6,660 bases of DNA from Victivallales bacterium (GTDB taxonomy: Bacteria; Verrucomicrobiota; Lentisphaeria; Victivallales; Victivallaceae): NCBI GenBank assembly GCA_019038735.1, contig JAHOYW010000278.1, positions 1-6,660 of the forward strand, given 5' to 3'. The notes below the pieces were generated by a model, which was not told the DNA's origin, did not search any database, and was given only the letters and a program-made list of their open reading frames with translations. Position 1 is the stretch's first letter. Each line of letters begins with the position of its first letter. This document shows positions 1 to 5,042 of the stretch, piece by piece. A program made the translations under genes and the position numbers.

Positions 1-264
1 ATGAAGTACTCCGACCTGATCGTCGCCGATCACATGATGTACATAGCCCATACGCGGAGAAACAATATGTTCGCCAACAAAGGGGACTTTTAATTTCAGT
101 TTACGGTATGCAATCCGGCATTCTTCACAGCAAAAATGACGTCCGTCATAATCCGAGGCACGTCTATTTTTTTTCAGACAATTTTCACATTGATGAACAG
201 CAAAGCTATGTTTTTGTTCGAAATCTTTATTTATTTCCTGTTCTTTAGCTACTTCCATTCCCAT
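1..264 (-). CDS. Small zinc-ribbon protein of unknown function, N-terminal 88 residues only
   Basis: I do not recognise this gene. The minus-strand frame from ATG 264 is open for 88 codons to the window edge, so the C-terminus is missing. An in-frame TAA at 301-303 limits upstream extension. The start is supported by AAAGGA (272-277) seven bases before the ATG; a second ATG two codons in (256-258) is less well spaced. The first 20 residues are charged and polar with no signal peptide. Four zinc-ligand candidates follow: CENC at 26-29 and FCCEEC at 44-49, a CX2C-X15-CCX2C arrangement typical of a treble-clef or zinc-ribbon knuckle, followed by a basic stretch (RKLKLK, 54-59). The visible tail holds several His, Gly and Val residues. 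A cytoplasmic metal-binding protein, perhaps one that binds nucleic acid, is inference. It is divergent from the mttB-like gene and has its own promoter. Confidence 0.7.
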   Translation of the reverse strand, partial: MGMEVAKEQEINKDFEQKHSFAVHQCENCLKKNRRASDYDGRHFCCEECRIAYRKLKLKVPFVGEHIVSPRMGYVHHVIGDDQVGVLH

Positions 265-265
265 A

Positions 266-279
266 TCAAAGTCCTTTGA
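266..279 (-). promoter_or_regulatory. Ribosome binding site of the zinc-ribbon gene, set in a small dyad
   Basis: On the minus strand AAAGGA (272-277) lies 7 bases before ATG 264 and decides that start. It sits inside the inverted repeat TCAAAG-GA-CTTTGA. As RNA this could form a 5-bp hairpin with loop GGAC that partly covers the site. The hairpin is weak and AU-rich, so a regulatory effect is only a possibility. Confidence 0.55.
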
Positions 280-304
280 AACTTTAGCGTTTATATCTCG
301 TTAT

Positions 305-333
305 ATGATAAGCGCACCTTTACATATTTACAA
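305..333 (-). promoter_or_regulatory. Candidate sigma-70 promoter for the zinc-ribbon gene
   Basis: Read on the minus strand, TTGTAA (328-333) matches the -35 consensus at 4 of 6 positions and TATCAT (305-310) matches the -10 at 5 of 6. The spacer is exactly 17 bp. Transcription would start near 298, giving a leader of about 33 bases with the ribosome binding site inside it. This is assigned from the sequence pattern alone. Confidence 0.5.
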
Positions 334-343
334 ATTTAAATAC

Positions 344-372
344 TTGCTTTTAAATATATTTCACATTATAGT
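344..372 (+). promoter_or_regulatory. Candidate sigma-70 promoter for the mttB-like gene
   Basis: TTGCTT (344-349) and TATAGT (367-372, 5 of 6 to TATAAT) are separated by 17 bp in a very AT-rich stretch. Transcription would start near 379, leaving a short leader of about 20 bases before ATG 399. The -35 is weak (3 of 6). It is divergent from the promoter at 305-333 and the two do not overlap. Confidence 0.5.
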
Positions 373-385
373 AATGCTAAAACTT

Positions 386-390
386 GAGGA
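386..390 (+). promoter_or_regulatory. Shine-Dalgarno site that fixes the mttB-like start at 399
   Basis: GAGGA lies 8 bases before ATG 399, an ideal spacing. The reading frame also opens at a TTG at 384, but that codon overlaps this site and has no ribosome binding site of its own. The five extra residues it would add are therefore not translated in this reading. Confidence 0.8.
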
Positions 391-398
391 TATTTATT

Positions 399-1766
399 AT
401 GAACGACTTTAAAAATCAGGATATTGACCGGATAATCAAGGAAACATTCGATTTTTTACGGGAAACAGGCATAAAATTTGATAAGAATGAGGAAATATTT
501 GAGCTTTTCTCAAAAGCCGGCTGTGAGATTTCACAGGATAATATGGTTAAATTCCCCGAAAAACTTATTAAAGAATGCTTATCTTCCGTACCAAAAACTT
601 TTAAATGGTGGAACCGCGAAGGAACAGAATTTATAGAATACGGCGCGGGCAAAACCTACTTCATCGCCGATACAAAAGCTCCATATTATATTGACCCATA
701 TAGCGGAGAAAGAAAAATTGCCGATCAGAATGCGGTCGCGCTCATGGCGCGTTTGGTTGATGCATTGCCGGAAATGGATATATGCGGCACACCAGTTTCA
801 AGCAGCGATTTTATCGCCGACAACGCAACAACAATGGCAAACACCTCTAAGCCGGTATTTCTAATTTCCGGCGATAAAGCTGAAATTCTAAAATCTACTA
901 TTGAAACAGCCTCAGTTATCAGGGGCGGAAATGAACAGTTAAAAGAAAAAATTTATTTCGCAACTATTCTCAGTCCCGAAGTCCTGCATTACCCGGATGT
1001 CGTTATCGAACAAATAAAGTTGTGTACAGAAAACAATATTCCCACCTTCATCGGCACAATGCCGATAGGCGGCATTTCCAGCCCGGTAACAATAGCCGGA
1101 ACTCTGGTCGTCTGTCTGGCAACTTTATTGCCCGGAATAGTTCTTACGCAACTATTGAAAAAAGGTCATCCATGCAATGATAATTCTTTCCCATCATTTA
1201 TGAACCCGGCGACTGCCGGAACCGGCGGTCTTCCTGAAAACATCATGGCAGACATGGCAAGATCGAAGATTTGCAGAAAACTCGGTCTGCCGCTTTCCCA
1301 GCAAACCGGATTAGCAGCGATAAGTGCTGAATTTAGTCAGGACAGTATTGCGGAAATAAGCTGGAACTTCGGTGAACTAGCCAGATCCTCTTTCGATGCT
1401 TTCTGGGGAGCCGGATGCCTTGATTCAGGCTTAACATTCTCTCCTCATTCATTAATATACGCCAATGAGCTGGCAAGTCTCGCCCGCCGGGTCTGGAGAG
1501 GAATCCCCGTAGATGACGACAGTCTTGCCATTGAGCAAATCAAAACAGTAGAACCCGGCATGTTCATCATGGAAGAACACACCGCATCACACGCAAGGCA
1601 GGATTTATGGCGTGGAAAATATTCTCTGCCCTTAGAGCAGGAAACACCAGAGAACAAAAAAGATTTAGGTAAAAGAATAGACGAACACCTGAAAAACATT
1701 CTCAAAACTCATAAAGTCAAAGAACTTCCAGTGAATGTATTAAAAGAAATCACTACCATCCCATAA
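399..1766 (+). CDS. MttB/MtgB-family corrinoid-dependent methyltransferase, non-pyrrolysine type
   Basis: The 455-residue protein belongs to the trimethylamine methyltransferase (MttB) superfamily, cytoplasmic TIM-barrel enzymes that move a methyl group from a quaternary or tertiary amine to a Co(I) corrinoid protein. Family landmarks are the N-terminal helical segment (about 7-60), the MPIGGISSPVTIAG stretch (221-234), the LLPG...NPATAG stretch (243-273), WRGIPVDDDSLA (366-377) and the C-terminal EHTASHARQDLW (393-404). No TAG interrupts the frame, so this is the pyrrolysine-free branch. The region matching the Pyl segment reads TGLAAISAEFSQDS (303-316) and differs from the usual SDAK-type sequence. 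The best-known member of this branch is MtgB (glycine betaine:corrinoid methyltransferase); other members use other trimethylated amines, so the substrate cannot be named. Length is near the family's usual 460-500. No corrinoid protein, MtbA-like partner or transporter lies in the window; the gene has its own promoter and looks monocistronic. Confidence 0.85.
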   Translation: MNDFKNQDIDRIIKETFDFLRETGIKFDKNEEIFELFSKAGCEISQDNMVKFPEKLIKECLSSVPKTFKWWNREGTEFIEYGAGKTYFIADTKAPYYIDPYSGERKIADQNAVALMARLVDALPEMDICGTPVSSSDFIADNATTMANTSKPVFLISGDKAEILKSTIETASVIRGGNEQLKEKIYFATILSPEVLHYPDVVIEQIKLCTENNIPTFIGTMPIGGISSPVTIAGTLVVCLATLLPGIVLTQLLKKGHPCNDNSFPSFMNPATAGTGGLPENIMADMARSKICRKLGLPLSQQTGLAAISAEFSQDSIAEISWNFGELARSSFDAFWGAGCLDSGLTFSPHSLIYANELASLARRVWRGIPVDDDSLAIEQIKTVEPGMFIMEEHTASHARQDLWRGKYSLPLEQETPENKKDLGKRIDEHLKNILKTHKVKELPVNVLKEITTIP

Positions 1767-1799
1767 CTTGTAAATTCAAGGTATTTTTGTCTTATTTTT
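1767..1799 (+). terminator. Weak candidate intrinsic terminator after the mttB-like gene
   Basis: Immediately after the stop codon, CTTG (1767-1770) can pair with CAAG (1777-1780) around a 6-base loop, followed by two T-rich tracts (TATTTTTGTCTTATTTTT). The stem is only 4 bp, so efficiency is doubtful. The position and the T tracts are the main support. Confidence 0.3.
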
Positions 1800-1861
1800 A
1801 GGGTGAAATTTTGTTTTATTAGATACCCACTTTTACATATCTTGCCGCATTATGTGTTTTC

Positions 1862-1929
1862 TGGAGGGCGAGACTCTGTCGAGCCGAAGCACGTTCAACG
1901 TTTACGGCTCGACAGAGTCTCGCCCTCCA
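1862..1929. repeat. Long perfect palindrome, 25-bp arms, REP-like dispersed element
   Basis: Bases 1862-1886 are the exact reverse complement of 1905-1929, with an 18-base loop (1887-1904) that itself contains ACGTT-C-AACGT. Flanking TTTT (1857-1860) and AAAA (1931-1934) can extend the stem past one mismatch. The arms are much richer in GC than the surroundings. There is no T run just after the stem on either strand, so it is a poor intrinsic terminator. GC-rich palindromes of the GGAGGGCGA...GAGCC style are, to my recollection, dispersed in many copies between genes of PVC-type bacteria and may be moved by REP-associated (RAYT) Y1 transposases. No transposase is encoded here, and copy number cannot be judged from a single instance. 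Reading through it gives a spurious peptide (GGRDSVEP...), a common annotation artefact. Confidence 0.75.
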
Positions 1930-1940
1930 TAAAATTCATG

Positions 1941-1973
1941 CTTTTCAGTTTCCTATGGGATGACTGTGAAAAG
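1941..1973. repeat. Imperfect inverted repeat beside the large palindrome
   Basis: CTTTTCA (1941-1947) is the exact reverse complement of TGAAAAG (1967-1973). The inner bases offer further pairing in another register: CAGT 1946-1949 with ACTG 1963-1966, and TCC with GGA around TATG. No T tract follows on either strand. It may be an mRNA 3'-end structure for either convergent gene, or chance in AT-rich DNA. Confidence 0.4.
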
Positions 1974-1978
1974 AAATC

Positions 1979-2013
1979 AAAAAAATAAGTTAAATATAGC
2001 TTTGCGGCAACTT
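1979..2013 (-). terminator. Weak candidate terminator for rluB
   Basis: Read on the minus strand just past the rluB stop, AAGTT (2013-2009) can pair with AACTT (1991-1987), followed by a run of seven T (1985-1979). The stem is short and AT-rich with a 17-base loop, so only the T run and the position argue for termination. Confidence 0.3.
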
Positions 2014-2018
2014 GATTT

Positions 2019-2744
2019 TTATATTAATTTGTTCAGTGTTTTTTTGATGTCTTCGGGGGTGAGGTATTTCCATTTTCCTGATTCTAATGTTCCTAAAGTC
2101 AATGAACCTAATGAAATTCTTTTAAGAGATTTTATTTCTGGTCCGGCAAAGCGCATCATCCGACGAATTTCCCGTTTTTTGCCTTCGTTTAAGATAAATG
2201 TATATAGACAGTTGCCCTCTTTTTTAATTTTATGGGCTTTTAGGAATTCATTTTTGTCATCTATACCGCGACGCAATTTTTCTAAAACATTATCGAGAAT
2301 CTCTGAATTTGTTTTGACTTGATAATTTTTCAGCACCTCGTGTTTCGGATGCATGATTTTTTCGACATAGTCGCCGTCATTAGTAAAAATCAATAGTCCT
2401 TCGCTGTCTTTATCGAGACGTCCGGCGGAAAAAAGACGGATATTTTCCTGTTCCGGCGGCAATTTTATCAAATCAACAGCTTTTAGAGGCGCATAGGGGT
2501 CTTCGTTCGTACATATATAGCCACGCGGCTTGTTTAACATTATATATACTTTCTCCTGAGACGAGACTAGTTTTCCAGCGCACAGCACCTCGTCCTGCAT
2601 TGAAATTTTATAGCCTGGCTCTTGGATGATTTCTCCGTTAAGCTTGACTTTTCCCTGTTTTATTAAATCAACACTTTTACGTCGCGACGCAATTCCACAG
2701 ATGCTTAAATATTTAGATAAACTGATTTTTTCGTTTTTTTTCAT
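2019..2744 (-). CDS. rluB: RluB-type 23S rRNA pseudouridine synthase (RsuA/RluB/E/F family)
   Basis: The 241-residue protein isomerises a uridine to pseudouridine in rRNA. In the RluB branch the target is U2605 of 23S rRNA (E. coli numbering), in the peptidyl-transferase region. An S4 RNA-binding domain occupies about residues 8-60 (LSKYLSICGIASRRKSVDLI), and its ASRR segment is typical of RluB rather than RsuA. The catalytic domain begins with MLNKPRGYIC (69-78) and carries the family motif GRLDKDSEGLL (108-118), where Asp111 is the expected catalytic aspartate. The C-terminal EGKKREIRRMM (187-197) matches the conserved motif near the active site. Length is normal for short RluB proteins, without the long basic tail of the E. 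coli enzyme. ATG 2744 is the natural start, although no clear Shine-Dalgarno precedes it. The gene is convergent with the mttB-like gene and divergent from rsmI. Confidence 0.88.
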   Translation of the reverse strand: MKKNEKISLSKYLSICGIASRRKSVDLIKQGKVKLNGEIIQEPGYKISMQDEVLCAGKLVSSQEKVYIMLNKPRGYICTNEDPYAPLKAVDLIKLPPEQENIRLFSAGRLDKDSEGLLIFTNDGDYVEKIMHPKHEVLKNYQVKTNSEILDNVLEKLRRGIDDKNEFLKAHKIKKEGNCLYTFILNEGKKREIRRMMRFAGPEIKSLKRISLGSLTLGTLESGKWKYLTPEDIKKTLNKLI

Positions 2745-2842
2745 AAGATTTCGCTTTTTTTATAGAACTTTACTGTACAATGTACCATAAATGCGTTACT
2801 TTACGACTCGTAAAGAAAATAGAAAATAAGTTATTTACTTTT
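2745..2842. promoter_or_regulatory. Divergent rluB/rsmI control region
   Basis: This 98-bp gap must hold the start signals for both directions. On the plus strand TACAAT (2776-2781) matches a -10 at 5 of 6 positions but has no good -35. On the minus strand TATAAA (2758-2763) is a possible -10 for rluB, with weak GGTACA 17 bp upstream. If both are used, their elements interleave and the two promoters would compete. GTAC is repeated at 2775-2778 and 2782-2785. Neither gene has a clear Shine-Dalgarno. Confidence 0.35.
2799..2815. promoter_or_regulatory. 17-bp operator-like palindrome in the rsmI leader
   Basis: CTTTACGA-C-TCGTAAAG is a perfect 8-bp inverted repeat with a single central base, 28 to 44 bases before ATG 2843. 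If transcription starts near 2788 it lies at the 5' end of the mRNA, where it could also fold as a 7-bp hairpin with an ACT loop. It could be a repressor site or an mRNA-stabilising stem; the sequence does not decide between them. Confidence 0.4.
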
Positions 2843-3538
2843 ATGACATTTGATTCTGCTGGAAAATTATATATAGTATCTACGCCGATTGGTAATTTGA
2901 ATGATATTACTTATCGGGCATTAGAGACTTTGCGCACAGCCGATTTGATCGCCGCGGAAGATACACGTCATACACGAAAATTGTTGACGCGTTTTGATAT
3001 TCATACTAAGATGTGCAGTTATCATACACACAATGAACATCATAAAACCGCCGGGCTGATTGAAAAGATTCAAGCAGGTTTAAAGCTGGCAGTCGTCTCA
3101 GACGCAGGAACGCCGGCAATAGCTGATCCGGGCTTTTTACTGGTTCGGGAAGCACTAGCGGCGGGGATAGAACCGGAAATAATTCCGGGAGTTTCAGCTT
3201 TGACCTTCGCGGCAACAGCAGCCGGTTTGCCGGTTGACAAGTTTGCTTTTTATGGCTTTCCGCCGGTTAAATCAGGACGCAAGACGGTATTTTTTGAACG
3301 TATTGCCGCAGAAGACAAAACGGTAATAATTTTTGAGTCGCCTCATCGTATAGATAAGGCACTTGATTATATAAGCAGGATAATAGGCAGTAAAACTTCG
3401 GTCGCGATCATTCGTGAGGCTACCAAACTTCATGAAGAAGTATTACGCGGTACGGCTGAAGAATTATCAGAACAGCACAAAGACCGAAAATGGAAAGGCG
3501 AGTGTGTACTCGTAATAAGTAAAAGTTCTAAATCATAA
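2843..3538 (+). CDS. rsmI: RsmI, 16S rRNA (cytidine-1402 2'-O)-methyltransferase
   Basis: RsmI transfers a methyl group from S-adenosylmethionine to the ribose of C1402 in the decoding centre of 16S rRNA. The 231-residue protein shows the tetrapyrrole-methylase fold in order: LYIVSTPIGNLNDIT (9-23), the AEDTRHTRKLL loop (38-48), VVSDAGTPAIADPG (84-97) in the SAM pocket, IPGVSAL (114-120), FYGFPP (136-141), FESPHRI (164-170), REATKLHEEV (191-200) and KGECVLVI (218-225). All key segments are intact. It is shorter than the 286-residue E. coli enzyme because it lacks the C-terminal extension, as many homologues do. The frame is open to an ATG at 2780, but those 21 extra residues are not family-like and cover the palindrome at 2799-2815, so I prefer ATG 2843 even though it lacks a clear Shine-Dalgarno. 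It is the first gene of the probable three-gene run. Confidence 0.92.
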   Translation: MTFDSAGKLYIVSTPIGNLNDITYRALETLRTADLIAAEDTRHTRKLLTRFDIHTKMCSYHTHNEHHKTAGLIEKIQAGLKLAVVSDAGTPAIADPGFLLVREALAAGIEPEIIPGVSALTFAATAAGLPVDKFAFYGFPPVKSGRKTVFFERIAAEDKTVIIFESPHRIDKALDYISRIIGSKTSVAIIREATKLHEEVLRGTAEELSEQHKDRKWKGECVLVISKSSKS

Positions 3539-3565
3539 ATAAATATAAGAATACCAGAATATAAT

Positions 3566-5020
3566 ATGGAAAAAAACAGATTGAAAAAAAATAAAGGCTT
3601 TTTAACTATTCTTTTTTCAGCTTTCGCAGTTATTTTATTGCTGGGCGGTTGCTACAGCTATCCTCCAGCGCAGGTGGCGACTGAAGCAAATACTTTTTCG
3701 CAAAAAAAGAAAGACCGCTATGCAAAACTTCTTGTCGGTGTAAAAGTTTTGACTTTAGTACACGCACAAAAGATAGCCGTTAAAAATAATCCAAGTTACG
3801 CTTCCGCATATCACGCTGTCAACGCTGCAAAAATGCGTTACTATCAGGCGATTGGAGCATATTCACCCACAGTCAACGCTACATTTAGTGCCGGTGGCTC
3901 AACTTCTGACTTCAACCAGAAATCAAGCAGTTCAGTTGCTACTGATAACAGCAGTGCTTATGTCAAAGGCGGTCTAAGCGGAACATGGCTCTTATTTAAT
4001 GGTCTAGCAAGAACTATGAATGTTTTAGCACAACGTCATTCCTACAAAGCGGAAAAAGCCGCACAGGAAGACATCAGACGTTTGCTCATGCAGGGAGTAG
4101 CCTTTGCTTTTTACGATATTCTTTTGGCAATCGAACGGCAGCGTATTGCTAAGTCAAATATGGAGTTTCAGTTGAGCAATCTGCGTGATACGCAATTAAA
4201 GTTTGACGCCGGCGCGGTACCTTTGAGCGAAGTACTTAACTTTAAAGTTGAAACCAACGTCGCGACTGTTTCGCAGGTACAGGCGGAATACGAGTATGAA
4301 ATCGCGGTTTACGCACTGGCGCGGCTTATGGGTTATCCTGACGGGAATTTCCCGGAAATCGTTAAATTTCCAACAATCAGCTCCGCGACAGATGACCGTT
4401 TGACTTCAATTGATGTTTATCTGGATACAGCTTTAAATAATCGTCCTGACCTGCTTAAATTTCGTGAATTACTGAAAACCTCAAAATACACGATGTATCA
4501 ATCATACGGTCCATTTATGCCGACGGTTACAGCTTTTGGTACAATGGATTACAGTTCTCGCCGAACCAAATACTCTTCACCATCATCAGTCGGAAAATTT
4601 GCCAGCGGTGTTTTTGACGGAGGAGTTCAAGCGGAGTGGCTTATTTTTAACGGTCTCAGCCGTTTCAATCGGGTCAGAGAAACCGAGGCCTTAGTAGCAC
4701 AGGCAAAATTCAACATCGCGAATAATTGGCTTCAGGTTATAGAAGAAGTCCGTGGAGCGTATATCAATTATGTCATGCGTACAAAACAGGCTATAATCTA
4801 CAAAAGAACACTGGGACTAGTAACCAAACAGCGTGATTTAGTAGAAGAAGAATATCAAGCTGGAAATACTGAATTGGCTCGTCTTTTTCAGGCACAGAAC
4901 GTTTTGGTTGAATCCGAAGTTAATCTGGTACGGGCACTGGTGGCTCTGCGAAAAGCCAAAGTATCTCTTAACGCTTCTACGAACACTAATACAATCGGGG
5001 TTGACTTGACCGTCAACTAG
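3566..5020 (+). CDS. TolC-family outer membrane efflux lipoprotein (OMF)
   Basis: The 484-residue protein is a TolC/OprM-like outer-membrane channel subunit, which works as a trimer that opens an exit duct for an inner-membrane pump or type I secretion system. A basic N-terminus (NRLKKNK), a hydrophobic stretch (12-28) and the lipobox LGGC (26-29) predict cleavage before Cys29 and lipid anchoring. The mature part shows the family's internal duplication: YSPTV (99-103) and MPTV (318-321), WLLFNGL (141-147) and WLIFNGL (358-364), FDAGAVPLSEVL (213-224) and YQAGNTELARLF (430-441). These are the two beta strand plus alpha-helical hairpin halves. Length is typical. It follows rsmI by 27 bp and precedes gltX by 22 bp. 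No membrane-fusion protein or pump gene is in the window, so the transported substrate is unknown. ATG 3566 gives the expected signal peptide, but its ribosome binding site is weak. Confidence 0.88.
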   Translation: MEKNRLKKNKGFLTILFSAFAVILLLGGCYSYPPAQVATEANTFSQKKKDRYAKLLVGVKVLTLVHAQKIAVKNNPSYASAYHAVNAAKMRYYQAIGAYSPTVNATFSAGGSTSDFNQKSSSSVATDNSSAYVKGGLSGTWLLFNGLARTMNVLAQRHSYKAEKAAQEDIRRLLMQGVAFAFYDILLAIERQRIAKSNMEFQLSNLRDTQLKFDAGAVPLSEVLNFKVETNVATVSQVQAEYEYEIAVYALARLMGYPDGNFPEIVKFPTISSATDDRLTSIDVYLDTALNNRPDLLKFRELLKTSKYTMYQSYGPFMPTVTAFGTMDYSSRRTKYSSPSSVGKFASGVFDGGVQAEWLIFNGLSRFNRVRETEALVAQAKFNIANNWLQVIEEVRGAYINYVMRTKQAIIYKRTLGLVTKQRDLVEEEYQAGNTELARLFQAQNVLVESEVNLVRALVALRKAKVSLNASTNTNTIGVDLTVN

Positions 5021-5042
5021 ATTGAGAAATGGAAATTTTATA

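Noticed and set aside
399..1766. A pyrrolysine-containing MttB
   Set aside because: The frame is continuous with no internal TAG from start to stop.
1862..1929. The palindrome as a CRISPR unit
   Set aside because: Only one copy is present, with no spaced direct repeats and no cas genes.
1862..1934. The palindrome as a bidirectional intrinsic terminator
   Set aside because: The T run lies before the stem and the A run after it on the plus strand, the opposite of what an intrinsic terminator needs in either direction.
1803..1988. A 61-codon plus-strand open frame across the convergent gap
   Set aside because: It reads straight through the 25-bp palindrome, has no ribosome binding site and resembles no family. 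It is a by-product of the repeat.
1960..2322. A 120-codon plus-strand open frame antisense to rluB
   Set aside because: It lies opposite the well-supported rluB gene and has no recognisable protein features.
2780..2842. A longer rsmI starting at ATG 2780
   Set aside because: The extra 21 residues are not family-like, no ribosome binding site precedes that ATG, and the extension overlaps the likely promoter and the palindrome.
5022..5042. A longer gltX starting at TTG 5022
   Set aside because: It begins 2 bases after the previous stop with no ribosome binding site, while ATG 5043 gives the standard GluRS N-terminus.
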